A DNA stretch of 64,000 nucleotides from Gaiellasilicea sp963850995. GTDB taxonomy: Bacteria; Actinomycetota; Thermoleophilia; Gaiellales; Gaiellaceae. The DNA lies in the NCBI GenBank assembly GCA_963850995.1, contig CAWKNQ010000004.1, positions 722,522-786,521 on the forward strand, read 5' to 3'. The translations under genes and the position numbers were made by a program. Shown in pieces: positions 1 through 9,957 of this stretch. Numbering within the stretch: the first letter of the stretch is position 1; every line of letters starts with the position of its first letter. Below the pieces are notes generated by a model. That model worked only from the letters and a program-made list of their open reading frames with translations. It ran no database searches and was not told where the DNA came from.

Positions 1-65
1 GCCTCGTCGTCGACGTCGTCCTCGGCATCATCGACCCGCGCCTCCGAACGAAGGCTGTCACGTGA
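1..65 (+). CDS. ABC transporter permease, DppB-type, C-terminal end only
   Basis: This is the last 20 residues of a gene that begins outside the window. The frame reads LVVDVVLGIIDPRLRTKAVT and then stops. A segment of the form LVVDxxxxxxDPRxR is the usual tail of DppB/OppB-type permeases, the first of the two inner-membrane subunits of peptide/nickel ABC importers. The stop overlaps the GTG start of the DppC-type permease that follows, which fits the normal dppB-dppC order. Only the tail is visible, so the subunit assignment rests on the motif and the neighbour. Confidence 0.7.
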   Translation, partial: LVVDVVLGIIDPRLRTKAVT

Positions 66-936
66 GCACCGTCGTCCCGACCCTTCCGCTCGAGATCACG
101 CCGGCCACCCGCACCGACTCGGTGATCCGGCGACTGCTGCGGCGCCCCGCTGCCCTCGTCTCCGCGATCGTCGTCCTGCTCCTAATCGTCGGCACGCTCG
201 GCGCGCCGCTCTTCGCGCCCTACGCGCCGACGACGCTGGACTTCGACCAGTTCTTCGCGCCGCCTTCACGCGAGCACCTCTTCGGCACCGACGAGCTCGG
301 CCGAGACCTGTTCACGCGGATGCTCTACGGCGGGCGGACGTCGATCGCCATCGCCTTCGCAGCCACCGCCGTCGCGATGCTCCTCGGGGTCACGTGGGGG
401 TTCGTGGCCGCGTTTCGGGAAGGCTGGCTCGGCGAGGCCCTGATGCGGGCGGCGGACACGCTCATGGCGATACCGGCGATCCTGGTCGCCCTCGTGCTCG
501 TCGCCGCGTTCAGCGCCTCGACGGTGAGCATGATCGTCATCCTCGGCGTCATCTTCGCTCCGGCGACGGCGCGGATCGCCCGCTCGACCCTCCTCGCCGA
601 GCTGCGTTCCGACTACTACGTCGCCGCCGTCTCGGTCGGCGCCTCCGGGAAGCGCATCGTCGTCCGGGAGCTCCTGCCGAACGCGCTGCCCGTGCTCGTC
701 GCACGCGCGAGCCTCGTCCTCGCGGAGGTGATCTTCGTCGAGGCGAGCCTCAGCTTCGTCGGCCTCGGCGTGCAGCCGCCGGACACGTCCTGGGGGACGC
801 TGCTCCAGCAGGGCTACTCGCAGCTGTACAGCTCCTACTGGTACCCGGTCTTCCCGGGCCTGGTGATTCTCGTCGCCGTGCTCGCCCTGAACACGCTGGG
901 CGACAACATCCAGAAGGTCCTCGACCCCGCGCAGTC

Positions 937-940
<4 letters not shown>
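62..940 (+). CDS. ABC transporter permease, DppC/OppC-type
   Basis: This is the second inner-membrane subunit of a peptide/nickel-type ABC importer (292 aa, normal length). After a short cytoplasmic N-terminus, the first membrane helix lies around residues 30-52. The periplasmic segment contains HLFGTDELGRDLFTR, which is typical of DppC. The ATPase-contacting EAA loop is recognisable near residues 180-210 (ELRSDYYVAAVSVGASG, followed by LLPN). The GTG start overlaps the stop of the upstream permease and the stop overlaps the next ATPase, so it is one operon unit. The substrate cannot be read from a permease alone; the catabolic genes downstream suggest an amide or peptide-like molecule. Confidence 0.93.
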
Positions 941-1940
<1,000 letters not shown>

Positions 1941-1944
<4 letters not shown>

Positions 1945-2990
1945 GCGCGACGGAGGCGGCCGTGACGGTGTCCGAACCGGTGCGCGAAGGCGAGCCCCTC
2001 GTCGTCGTGGAGGGGCTCAGCCGGCACTTCCAGCTCGGCGGCCCGCGCTCTCGACGGGTCGTCAAAGCCGTGGACGACGTCTCGCTCGTGCTCAACCGAG
2101 GCGAGACGGTCGGGCTCGTCGGAGAGTCGGGCTCGGGCAAGTCGACGCTCGCCCGGCTCCTCCTGCGGCTCGACGAGCCGACGGCGGGAACGGTCCGCTT
2201 CGAGTCGACCGATCTCTACCGGGTTCCCCCGCGCGAGCTGCGCCGGCTGCGCCGCGAGATGCAGATCGTCTTCCAGGACCCGTACGCGTCGCTGAACAAG
2301 CGCAAGACCGTCGAGCAGGCCATCTCCTTCCCGCTGCAGGTGCACGACCGGTCGCTCTCGCGGAAGCAGCGGCGCGTTCGCGTCACGGAGCTGCTCGAGC
2401 TCGTCGGCCTGCGGCCCGAGCACGCAAGCGCCTATCCGCGCCAGCTCTCCGGCGGCCAGTGCCAGCGCGTCAGCATCGCGCGCGCGCTCGCGCTCAACCC
2501 GAAGCTGCTCGTGCTCGACGAGGCGGTCTCGGCGGTCGACGTCTCGATCCAGGCGCAGATCCTCAACCTCCTGCGCGACCTGCAGGACCGCCTCGACCTG
2601 ACGTTTCTCTTCGTCACCCACGACCTCGGCGTCGTCCGCTACATGGCGGACACGATCGCGGTCATGTACCTCGGCAGGATCGTCGAGCAGGGCCCGCGCG
2701 ACGCGCTCTTCGCCGACCCGCAGCACCCGTACACGCACGCGCTGCTCGCCTCGATCCCGCCCGCACCGGGCGACGTGCGGCGGGAGCCGGTCGCGCTGCG
2801 CGAGGCGCTCGCCTCCGACACCTTGCCGAGCGGCTGCCGCTTCCATCCGCGTTGCCCGCTCGGCCGGCGCGAGCTCTGTCAGACCGTCGATCCTCCGCTC
2901 GAGGCGGTCGCCACGGCTCATGCGGCCGCGTGCCACTTCCCCCAGCCGGCCGCGAGCCTGCTGGCGGAAGCGGCGCGGGAGGCACAGTGA
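1941..2990 (+). CDS. ABC transporter ATP-binding protein, DppF/OppF-type
   Basis: Second ATPase subunit, about 349 aa from the GTG at 1941, which overlaps the stop of the first ATPase by four bases. An ATG at 1911 is in frame but would lie deep in the previous gene. Motifs: Walker A GESGSGKST, Q-loop FQDPYASLNK, signature LSGGQCQRVSIARAL, Walker B LLVLDEAVSAVDVS, and FVTHDLG. The C-terminal CRFHPRCPLGRRELC is the family extension. Two residues differ from the usual form (DEA instead of DEP after Walker B; GQC instead of GQR in the signature). They are conservative enough that I would still expect activity. Confidence 0.92.
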
Positions 2991-3724
2991 GCGCGGTCCG
3001 TCGCTGGGACGCGCTTACGCGTGACGAGATCCGTGCGGTCGCGTCCGATGCCCTCCTCGTGCTGCCGGTCGGCTCGACCGAGCAGCACGGCCCGCATCTC
3101 GCGACGGCAACCGACGCGCTGATCGCCCAGACGATCGCGGAGCAAGCAGCCGAGGCGGCCGCGCGGCCTGAGACGATCCTGCTCGCGCCGACGCTCGCCT
3201 TCGGCGCGTCGCACCACCACCTCCCGTTCGGGGGCACGCTCTCTCTGGCGACGTCGACGTTCCAGCTCGTCCTCCGCGATCTGCTCGCCTCGGCGGCGTC
3301 GGCGGGTATCAGGCGCGTGTTCGTGCTCAATGCGCACGGCGGCAACTCGGCCGCCTGCGCGATCGCCGTCGCCGAAGCGTCGCGCGAGCTCGGCCTCGTC
3401 GCCGCGACCGCGATGCCGTCCGATCTCGTCGATTCGGACGCGATCGAAGGCCCGGTGCAGGGCCATGCCGGGAGCTTCGAGACGTCGGTCATGCTCGCGC
3501 TCGACCCCGACCGCGTCAGGCCCGACCTCACGAGACCGTCGCCCGGCGCCGCCCGGAAACGCCTCCCCGGCCTCTTCATCAGCGAGCCCGGCCGCTGGCA
3601 GGAGCTGGACGGCTTCACCGATCACCCCGAGGAGGGTTCGCGCGAACGAGGCGCGCGGGCGATCGCGGCCTGCGTCGCAGCCGTCGCCGCCGCGTTCGAG
3701 CAGCTCGCCGACACCAGTGCCTGA
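2987..3724 (+). CDS. Creatininase-family amidohydrolase
   Basis: A 245-aa protein of the creatininase/MftE family, metal-dependent hydrolases that open cyclic amides or cleave peptides. The metal-binding pattern is visible: STEQHGPHL followed by a downstream Asp (residues 25-36), NAHGGNSAA near 115, and a conserved glutamate in GHAGSFETS. The start is the GTG overlapping the preceding ATPase stop (GTGA), so it belongs to the transporter operon. Creatinine itself is only one of several known substrates; the operon context suggests that the imported compound, or an intermediate from it, is hydrolysed here. The exact substrate is unknown. Confidence 0.85.
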   Translation: MSAVRRWDALTRDEIRAVASDALLVLPVGSTEQHGPHLATATDALIAQTIAEQAAEAAARPETILLAPTLAFGASHHHLPFGGTLSLATSTFQLVLRDLLASAASAGIRRVFVLNAHGGNSAACAIAVAEASRELGLVAATAMPSDLVDSDAIEGPVQGHAGSFETSVMLALDPDRVRPDLTRPSPGAARKRLPGLFISEPGRWQELDGFTDHPEEGSRERGARAIAACVAAVAAAFEQLADTSA

Positions 3725-3725
3725 C

Positions 3726-4838
3726 ATGAGCGGGCCGACGATCGCGGCTGTCGAGACGACGACAGTCACCGGCCGCGCGAAAGCCGCGCTCAAGGTGCGA
3801 GGGGCGCGCGTCGTCCACGACGCGTCCACATTCACGCTGGTCAGGATCGTCACCGACGAGGGCGTGGAGGGCTTCGGGGAGGTGAGCGCGACGGCCGCGT
3901 GGAGCGGCGAGGACGCGATCACGGCCACTCATTTCGTGCGCGATGTGCTGGCTCCGGTGCTCGTCGGGAGGAAACTCGCGCCGATTGAGGCGCACGCGAC
4001 CGAGTTCGACCGCATCCTGCGCGGGAACTGGTTCACTAAGGCCGGCGTCAGTACGGCGCTCTGGGACGCGCTCGGGCGCACGCGCGGCGTCACGGTCGCC
4101 GAGCTCCTCGGCGGGCCGCACCGCCGCGAGGTGCCGGTGAAGATCTCGCTCAGCGGCGACGGCGACGAGCTGCGCGCCGGCTACGAGACGGCTGTCGGCC
4201 TCGGCTTCCGCAGCTTCAAGGTGAAGGTCGGGCGCGATCCCGACGCCGACGCTGCCCGGGTCGAGCTCGCCCGCGAGCTCGCCGGCGAGGACGCGCTCCT
4301 CGGCGCGGACGCCAACGGCGGCTGGACGCTCCCGGTCGCGCTCGACACCGTCCCCCGGCTGGCGGCGTCGCGGATCGCGTTCATCGAGCAGCCTGTGCGC
4401 GCCGACGACCTCGAGGGACTGCGCGAGGTGCGCTCGCTCGGCGTCCCGTTGATCGCGGACGAGTCGGTCTACTCACCCGCCGACGTGCTCCGGATCGGCC
4501 GGCTGGGCGCGGCGGACGTCGTCAGCGTCTACGTGGGCAAGAGCTCCGGCCTCGAGCGGGCAGTCGAGTCGGCGCGGCTTGCGACCGAGCTCGGCATGGA
4601 GGTCGTCATCGGCGCGAACGGGGAGATGGGGATCGGCGCGGCCGCGCAGCTGCACGTCGCCTGCGCCTGCGAGCGGATCAGCGAGATCCCGCACGGCATC
4701 ATCGGCCACCACTTCTACGAGGAGGATGCGACGCTGGCGGAGCCGCTCGACATCGACGGCGTTGTCGCGCGCTTGCCGGACGGGCCGGGCCTCGGCATCG
4801 AGCCGAGCGACGAGGTGCGGCGGAGCTTCTCGGCGTGA
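3726..4838 (+). CDS. Enolase-superfamily enzyme (mandelate racemase/muconate lactonizing type)
   Basis: A 370-aa enzyme with the two-domain enolase-superfamily plan. The N-terminal capping part includes a flexible segment around SATAAWSGEDA. The barrel then carries the signature residues: the KxK motif in SFKVKVGRD (about residue 165), a first metal ligand in LGADANGGW, a second in AFIEQPV, and a third in LIADESVY. The KxK arrangement is typical of the muconate-lactonizing/dipeptide-epimerase subgroup, which does racemisation, epimerisation or cycloisomerisation next to a carboxylate. It starts one base after the creatininase-like stop and overlaps the next gene. Substrate not assignable. Confidence 0.85.
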   Translation: MSGPTIAAVETTTVTGRAKAALKVRGARVVHDASTFTLVRIVTDEGVEGFGEVSATAAWSGEDAITATHFVRDVLAPVLVGRKLAPIEAHATEFDRILRGNWFTKAGVSTALWDALGRTRGVTVAELLGGPHRREVPVKISLSGDGDELRAGYETAVGLGFRSFKVKVGRDPDADAARVELARELAGEDALLGADANGGWTLPVALDTVPRLAASRIAFIEQPVRADDLEGLREVRSLGVPLIADESVYSPADVLRIGRLGAADVVSVYVGKSSGLERAVESARLATELGMEVVIGANGEMGIGAAAQLHVACACERISEIPHGIIGHHFYEEDATLAEPLDIDGVVARLPDGPGLGIEPSDEVRRSFSA

Positions 4839-5935
4839 ACGCCGGCGTCCAGGTCTTCCTCTATCCGGAGGAGCTCGACCACGTCGAGCCGGACGAGCTG
4901 GCGGCGCAGGTGCTCGCGCTCGGCTGCGACGCGGTCTCGGTCTCGGTCGCCTACCACCGCGCCCGGCGCGTGTTTCCGCGGCACCGGCGGGTGAGCGTGC
5001 TCTCCCGGAGCACGCTCTACATCGAGCCGTCGCGAGGCCGGTACGGCGCGCTCGTACCGGACGGGACGCGGTCGGAGCCGCTCTTCCGGTTCCGGGAGGC
5101 GTGCGAGCGTGCCGGCCTCCGCTTTCGGGCCTGGGTCGTCGGTCTCCACAACGGCGAGCTCGCCGCCGAGCACCCCGACTCGGCCGCGCAGCTGCTCGAC
5201 GGCTCCCCTGCGGGACACAGCCTCTGCCCCTCCTCGCCCGACGCGATCGAATACGTCGCCGCGCTCGCCGGGGACGTTGCGGCCCAGCTCGCGCCGGAGG
5301 CGGTCGACCTCGAGGCAGGCTTCTATCCCGCCTGGGATCCGGCGTACACGCTCACGCTCGCGCTCGAGCCGCTCTCGGAGCAGGCGCGCTTGCTCGGGTC
5401 ACAGTGCTTCTGCGACTCGTGCCGTGCCGTCGTCCCTCCGGGCCTCGAGGCACGCGCCCGCGCGGCAGCCGGCGCGCCGTTCGGGGAAGGGGCCGCCGAT
5501 GACGGCCTCGCGACCGAGCTCGCGGCGGCCCGCGCCAAGGGAGCTGGGCGGCTCGTCGAAGCAGTTGCGGCGGCCGTGCACGCCGAGGGCTGCTTTCTCC
5601 GCGTGTTCGCCTCCGGCCCGCCCGCGCAGGCGGCGCTGCAGGGTGTCTCGCCGGAGTCGGTGTCCGCAGCCGACGCGCTCCTCTACGGCTGCGGCCCGCT
5701 CGCCGGCGACGAGCTGCAGGCCCGCTTCGCCGGCCTTCGAGCGCTCGCCGGACGTTCCGGCACGGTCTCCACGAACTGGACGCCGGAGCGGACCGAGCTC
5801 GCCGCGGACGTCGAGCGGCTCGCGGCCGCGGGAGCGGAGGGCCTGGCGCTCTACAACCTCTCGCTCGTCCCGGAGGCCGGGCTCGAGGCCTTCCGGGCCG
5901 CCGCGCACGCGTTCCGGGCTGCGGTGCCGGCCTGA
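4835..5935 (+). CDS. Uncharacterised protein, probably a (beta/alpha)8-barrel
   Basis: I do not recognise a named family. The 366-aa product lacks a signal peptide or membrane helix. Its alternating hydrophobic strands and acidic strand ends (VDLEAGFYPAWDP; VSTNWTPERTE) resemble TIM-barrel sugar- or polyol-processing proteins. A cysteine cluster GSQCFCDSCRA near residue 190 could bind metal. It is translationally coupled on both sides (GTGA with the enolase-type gene, ATGA with the amidohydrolase-like gene), so it very probably takes part in the same pathway as the transporter. Confidence 0.6.
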   Translation: MNAGVQVFLYPEELDHVEPDELAAQVLALGCDAVSVSVAYHRARRVFPRHRRVSVLSRSTLYIEPSRGRYGALVPDGTRSEPLFRFREACERAGLRFRAWVVGLHNGELAAEHPDSAAQLLDGSPAGHSLCPSSPDAIEYVAALAGDVAAQLAPEAVDLEAGFYPAWDPAYTLTLALEPLSEQARLLGSQCFCDSCRAVVPPGLEARARAAAGAPFGEGAADDGLATELAAARAKGAGRLVEAVAAAVHAEGCFLRVFASGPPAQAALQGVSPESVSAADALLYGCGPLAGDELQARFAGLRALAGRSGTVSTNWTPERTELAADVERLAAAGAEGLALYNLSLVPEAGLEAFRAAAHAFRAAVPA

Positions 5936-6663
5936 TGGTGCTCGACGGCCACGTCATGCTCGGCGCCGGCCGTGACGCCTCGCTCACCGCCGAGGAGCTG
6001 CTGGCGACGATGGACCGGCTCGGGATCGACCGGACGCTCGTCTCTCCCGCCGAGGGCCACCTCCCGGTGCGCAATCGCGAGGGCAACGAGCTCACCGCCG
6101 CCGCAGCAGCGGCCTCCGGCGGGCGCCTGCTCGCCTACGCGGTCGCGACGCCGTGGCTCGGGGCCGAGGCGGTCGAGGAGCTTCGCCGGGCGCGCGAGGG
6201 TGGCGCCGTGGCGCTGAAGCTCGACTCCGCGCTCCAGGGCTTCGACCTCCTCGACGGCCAGGCCGAGCCGCTCGTCGCGTTCGCGGTCGAGGCCGGCTGG
6301 CCGGTCTACGTCCGCACGGGCACGCCGCCGCACGCGCTGCCGCTCCAGGTCGCGTGGCTCGCGGCGCGCTTCCCCGAGGGCAGCTTCCTGCTCGGCAAGG
6401 CGGGTGCGACCGATTTCTCCCACGACGGGCCGGCAACCCTGGCGGCCGCGCCGAACGTCTACGCCGACAGCGTCTACGTCGAATGGCCGACCGCGCTCGC
6501 CGCCGCCGATCCGGAAGGGCGAGGCAGTCGGGTCTTCTTCTCGACCGACGCGCCGTTCGGCGACCCGGCGATCGAGCTCGCCCGCGTGACCGAGGCGCCG
6601 TACGGCGACGACGTCCGCGACGCGATCCTCGGCGGCACGCTCGCGCGCCTGCTCGGACTGTGA
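5935..6663 (+). CDS. Amidohydrolase-2-like protein, altered metal site
   Basis: A 242-aa protein similar in layout to the small amidohydrolases encoded at 7348 and 8199 on the other strand. Shared parts are the N-terminal strand, the segment DRLGIDRTLVSPAEGH, a late FSTDAPFGDP strand with the metal-site Asp, and the C-terminal ARLLGL. It starts MVLDGHVML, whereas its relatives start MIDVHTHV and MIDFHVHQ, so the second histidine of the DxHxH metal pair is replaced by methionine. It may use one metal, or have a changed or lost reaction. The start overlaps the preceding stop (TGATG). Confidence 0.72.
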   Translation: MVLDGHVMLGAGRDASLTAEELLATMDRLGIDRTLVSPAEGHLPVRNREGNELTAAAAAASGGRLLAYAVATPWLGAEAVEELRRAREGGAVALKLDSALQGFDLLDGQAEPLVAFAVEAGWPVYVRTGTPPHALPLQVAWLAARFPEGSFLLGKAGATDFSHDGPATLAAAPNVYADSVYVEWPTALAAADPEGRGSRVFFSTDAPFGDPAIELARVTEAPYGDDVRDAILGGTLARLLGL

Positions 6664-7355
6664 TCGGTCTCGGGCCCGGCGATCGCGTCGTCGTCCACGC
6701 TTCGCTGCGTGCGGTCGGCCTCGACGCGGACGAGCTGATCGACGCGCTACTGGCGGCGGTCGGCCCCGATGGTCTCGTCGTGATGCCGACCTTCACCTAC
6801 GACAACGAGACGTTCGCGCCGGAGCTCCCGGGCCGCACGGGCGCTCTCTCGGAGACGTTTCGGCGCCGTCCCGAGGCGGTGCGCTCGGCGCACCCGACCT
6901 ACTCGCTGGCCGCGATCGGCGCAGGCGCCGCCGAGCTGCTCGAGGGCCACGAGCGCGTCGGCGCGACGGCGGTGGGCAGCCCGCTCGACCGGCTGGCGGC
7001 GGACGGCGGCTACGTCCTCCTGCTCGGCGTCGGCCACACGTCGAACACGACGGTGCACGTGGGCGAGTTCCACGCCGACGCGCCCTACCTGGACATTCCG
7101 TTCGACCCGGACTGGCCGACGCACGGCTACGACCGCTTCCCCGGCTGCAGCCGGGCGTTCGGCACGCTGGAGCAGCCGCTGCGCGAGCAGGGAGCGATTC
7201 GCGACGGGAAGGTGGGCGGGGCTCTCGCCCAGCTCGTCGCCGGCGCGGCTGTGATCGAAGCGACCGTCGCGCTCCTGCGCGCCGATCGGGCGGCGCTCCT
7301 CTGCACCGACGCCGCGTGCTACCGGTGCTCGACGGCGCGAGCGCGGCTCAGGTAG
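6660..7355 (+). CDS. AAC(3)-family N-acetyltransferase-like protein
   Basis: A 231-aa protein of the antibiotic/aminoglycoside 3-N-acetyltransferase family, which moves an acyl group from coenzyme A to an amine. Family landmarks: VVVHASLRAVG at the N-terminus, MPTFTYDN, HPTYSLAAIG, and LLLGVGHTSNTTVHVGE, with the conserved His and Asn. The family includes many enzymes with no role in resistance, and its position at the end of a catabolic operon suggests acylation of a pathway amine rather than drug inactivation. The GTG start overlaps the previous stop. The 3' end overlaps the convergent amidohydrolase gene by eight bases. Confidence 0.8.
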   Translation: MIGLGPGDRVVVHASLRAVGLDADELIDALLAAVGPDGLVVMPTFTYDNETFAPELPGRTGALSETFRRRPEAVRSAHPTYSLAAIGAGAAELLEGHERVGATAVGSPLDRLAADGGYVLLLGVGHTSNTTVHVGEFHADAPYLDIPFDPDWPTHGYDRFPGCSRAFGTLEQPLREQGAIRDGKVGGALAQLVAGAAVIEATVALLRADRAALLCTDAACYRCSTARARLR

Positions 7356-8202
7356 GCCGCTCGAGCCCGAGCAGCGGCAGCGGGTCGCGCTCGATCAGCT
7401 CCTCGATCTTCTCGAGCGGCACCGCAGGCAGCGCAGTGCCCGCGATCGGGTCGTTCACGCGTCGCAGCCCCGCGGCCGTCTCCGCCGGGGTGGCGATCGG
7501 GAAGTCGGAGCCGAAGAGCAGCTTCTCCAGCGCGCCCCACTCGGTCGCGAGCCGAAGCGCCTCGTAGAAGCTCCACGGCCGGTAGAAGAGCGCCGAGACG
7601 TCGGCGTAGACGTGCGGGTGCTTGCGGATCGTCACGATTGTCTCGCGCTGCCAGGGATGGCCCAGATGCGCCATCACGACGCGCAGCTCCGGAAAGCGGA
7701 TCGCGATCTCGTCCATCAGGAGCGGGTGTGCGTACCGGAGGGGAGCGTCACGGACCGGCGATGCGCCCTGGTGGAAGAGGATCGGGAGGCCGCGCCGCTC
7801 TGCGAGCTCGTAGACCCGCAACGCCGCCTCGCCCAGCGGGTCGAAGACCTGGTAGTTGGGGCCGAGCTTGATCCCGCGGAGGCCGAGCTCGGTGCGCCCC
7901 CGCTCGAGCTCGTCGAGCGCACCGTCCACTTCGGGGTGAATCGAGAGGAAGCCGATCCGGCGGGTCGGCTCGGCGGCGACGAAGGCGGCGACCGCATCGT
8001 TCAGCGCCGGATCGACCACGTCTTGGTTGTGGGCGATCGTGAACGCGACCGACAGATCGACGTCGGCGAACGCTTCGGCGTAGTCGGTCCAGGTAGTCGT
8101 CGCCGTGACCGGCCGGTCGGGGCGCCACTTGTCGTTGACGACCAGCTCCTCCGATGGCACGCGCTCGCGGTGCGTGGGGACGTGAGTGTGGACGTCGATC
8201 AT
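7348..8202 (-). CDS. Amidohydrolase family 2 protein
   Basis: A 284-aa metal-dependent hydrolase or decarboxylase of the amidohydrolase-2 group. Metal-site features: MIDVHTHV at the very start (both histidines present), a central GIKLGPNYQVFDP strand, LFHQGAS, the histidine in VVMAHLGHPWQ, and LLFGSDFPIA with the late aspartate. The start is the ATG at 8202 because that methionine begins the conserved DVHTH strand; the frame is open further upstream, but there it shadows the neighbouring gene. It overlaps the next upstream gene by four bases, forming a three-gene minus-strand operon with it and the oxidoreductase. Confidence 0.88.
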   Translation of the reverse strand: MIDVHTHVPTHRERVPSEELVVNDKWRPDRPVTATTTWTDYAEAFADVDLSVAFTIAHNQDVVDPALNDAVAAFVAAEPTRRIGFLSIHPEVDGALDELERGRTELGLRGIKLGPNYQVFDPLGEAALRVYELAERRGLPILFHQGASPVRDAPLRYAHPLLMDEIAIRFPELRVVMAHLGHPWQRETIVTIRKHPHVYADVSALFYRPWSFYEALRLATEWGALEKLLFGSDFPIATPAETAAGLRRVNDPIAGTALPAVPLEKIEELIERDPLPLLGLERPT

Positions 8203-8930
8203 GCGGCGAGCAGCCGGCGCGGGTTCGTGGCGACGATCGCCTCGCGTTGCCGGTCGTCGAGGCCGAGCTCGTCGAGCTGGCGGACACGAAGGACGGCATA
8301 GCGCTGCCGCGGCTCCGGCCGGAGGCCCGCGTCGGTGCCGAAGAGCAGCCGCTCTAGCGGGCAGCGCGCGACGATCGCCCGCATCGCGTAGCCGGGCGTC
8401 CCGCACATGCAGAGATGGACGTTCTCCGCCGTCAGCACCGCCTCGATCGCCTCGCGCCAGAGGTCATGGAGGCCGCCGTGCCCGAGCACGATCTGCGTGT
8501 CCGGATGGCGTCGCGCGAGGTTCGCCAGCTGGAGCGGGGTCGAGAAGGGCGGCGTTCCGTCGTGGAACAGGATCGGGACGCGGAGGCGCGCCGCCGCCTC
8601 GCAGACGGGCTGCAGGCCCGGTACGTGCGCCGAGAAGCCCTGCAGCCAGGGATGGAGCTTGACGCCGCGCATCCCGTGCTCGCGGACACAGCGCTCGATC
8701 TCCGCGGCGGCGCCGGGATCGCGCGGGTCGACGGTTGCGAAGGCGACCAGCCGGTCCGGCGCAGGATCGACCCAGGCGGCGAGCGAGTCGTTGGCCGCGG
8801 CGCTCGGCCGCAACAGGCCCTCGTAGGTGAAGACGACCGACACGTCGATGCCGAGCTCGTCCATGACGGCGAGGTACTCCTGCGCCCCGTAGGCGGCGGC
8901 CGCGGGCTGGTGGACGTGGAAGTCGATCAC
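8199..8930 (-). CDS. Amidohydrolase family 2 protein
   Basis: A 243-aa protein of the same family as its neighbour. Metal-site features: MIDFHVHQ, GVKLHPWLQGFS, ILFHDGTPP, IVLGHGGLHDLW and LLFGTDAGL. The late aspartate is present. The ATG overlaps the upstream oxidoreductase stop and its own stop overlaps the downstream amidohydrolase start. Two paralogous hydrolases side by side suggest successive hydrolysis or decarboxylation steps, or two related substrates. The third, divergent relative at 5935 lies on the opposite strand of the same cluster. Confidence 0.86.
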   Translation of the reverse strand: MIDFHVHQPAAAAYGAQEYLAVMDELGIDVSVVFTYEGLLRPSAAANDSLAAWVDPAPDRLVAFATVDPRDPGAAAEIERCVREHGMRGVKLHPWLQGFSAHVPGLQPVCEAAARLRVPILFHDGTPPFSTPLQLANLARRHPDTQIVLGHGGLHDLWREAIEAVLTAENVHLCMCGTPGYAMRAIVARCPLERLLFGTDAGLRPEPRQRYAVLRVRQLDELGLDDRQREAIVATNPRRLLAA

Positions 8931-9928
8931 GCCGGCACCAGGCGTGTGAGCCCCGCCGCGGCCGCGATCCGCTCGGCGAGCTCCAGGCTGGCGATCGCCT
9001 CGACGAGGCCTGGGACCGGTGGCCGACCGGCGCGGTAGGCGTCGACGAAGCGCTCGAGCTGGAGCGCGAAGCAGACCTCGGTCTTGTCGCCCGGCGGCTC
9101 CAACGTCTCAGTCGTCCCATCCGCCAGCTCGACTGTGAGCCGGAACGTCGGCGGATCGAGGGCCGCCAGGCCCCTGGGGCCCGTGACGACGAACTGGCTT
9201 CGCGGGAGCACCGGCGTCAGCCAGACGACCTCGAGCCGGGCCACCGTGCCGTCCTCGTAGGTGAGGATGCCGCCGTTGACGTTCGCGGTCGCGTAGGCCG
9301 GGTCGGTGCGGACGCTCCAGCCGGTGACGTCGACCGGCGACTCGCCGAGCAGGTAGTTGATCCGGTCGCAGGCGTGGACGCCGTCCGAGACGACCGGCGG
9401 GATCCGCTCGAGCGAGCGCAGCCGGCGTGCATAGCCGTCCGGATCTTCGTCGGGGTTGGCCGGCTCGTCGCAGATCGCCGCCTGGATCAGCAACGGCCGC
9501 CCGAGCGTGCCGGCCGCGATCAGCTCGCGCAGCCGCTCGACGGCGGGATGGTGCCGGTACGTGAGTCCGATCTGGAGCCGCTCGGCAGCCCCCGGCGCCT
9601 CCCGCACTTCCGCGGTCTCGGCCACGGAGAGCCCGAGCGGCTTCTCGGCGAGCACCCACTTGCCCGCCTCGAGCGCGGCTCGCACCAGCCCCGCCGTCGC
9701 CGACGGCGGGGTCGCGATCACGACGGCAGCGACCTGCGGATCCGCGAGCACGGACGCCGGATCGGTCGTCGCTCGCACGCCCGGCGGTGCGGCGGCGAGG
9801 CGCCCGACGTCGAGGTCGGCGGCCGCAACCAGCTCGACCCGCGGGTCGCGGGCGAGCGTGGGCAGGTGGGCGCGGACAGCGATGTCGCCGAGGCCGATCA
9901 GCCCGATCCCGAGGGGAGCCGCGCTCAC
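8927..9928 (-). CDS. Gfo/Idh/MocA-family oxidoreductase
   Basis: A 333-aa NAD(P)-dependent dehydrogenase. The N-terminal Rossmann motif is GLIGLGDIAVRAHL, followed by VELVAAADLD and the diagnostic AEKPLGLSVAET segment. The C-terminal domain carries SDGVHACDRINYLLGE, where the histidine/aspartate pair is catalytic in this family. Members oxidise or reduce sugars, cyclitols or related hydroxy compounds. I chose the GTG at 9928, just ahead of the Rossmann strand; open frame upstream would cross the divergent promoter region. It is the first gene of the minus-strand operon and faces the exporter/LacI operon across a 33-base gap. Confidence 0.88.
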   Translation of the reverse strand: MSAAPLGIGLIGLGDIAVRAHLPTLARDPRVELVAAADLDVGRLAAAPPGVRATTDPASVLADPQVAAVVIATPPSATAGLVRAALEAGKWVLAEKPLGLSVAETAEVREAPGAAERLQIGLTYRHHPAVERLRELIAAGTLGRPLLIQAAICDEPANPDEDPDGYARRLRSLERIPPVVSDGVHACDRINYLLGESPVDVTGWSVRTDPAYATANVNGGILTYEDGTVARLEVVWLTPVLPRSQFVVTGPRGLAALDPPTFRLTVELADGTTETLEPPGDKTEVCFALQLERFVDAYRAGRPPVPGLVEAIASLELAERIAAAAGLTRLVPA

Positions 9929-9957
9929 GCGTGCGACCCTAACATGCGATAGTGGCG

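Noticed and set aside
394..936. Open frame continuing upstream of the first ATPase gene with 180 extra residues
   Set aside because: It runs through the permease coding sequence in another frame and its residues (Arg/Gly/Ala-rich) are a GC shadow; the conserved ATPase starts at the GTG overlapping the permease stop.
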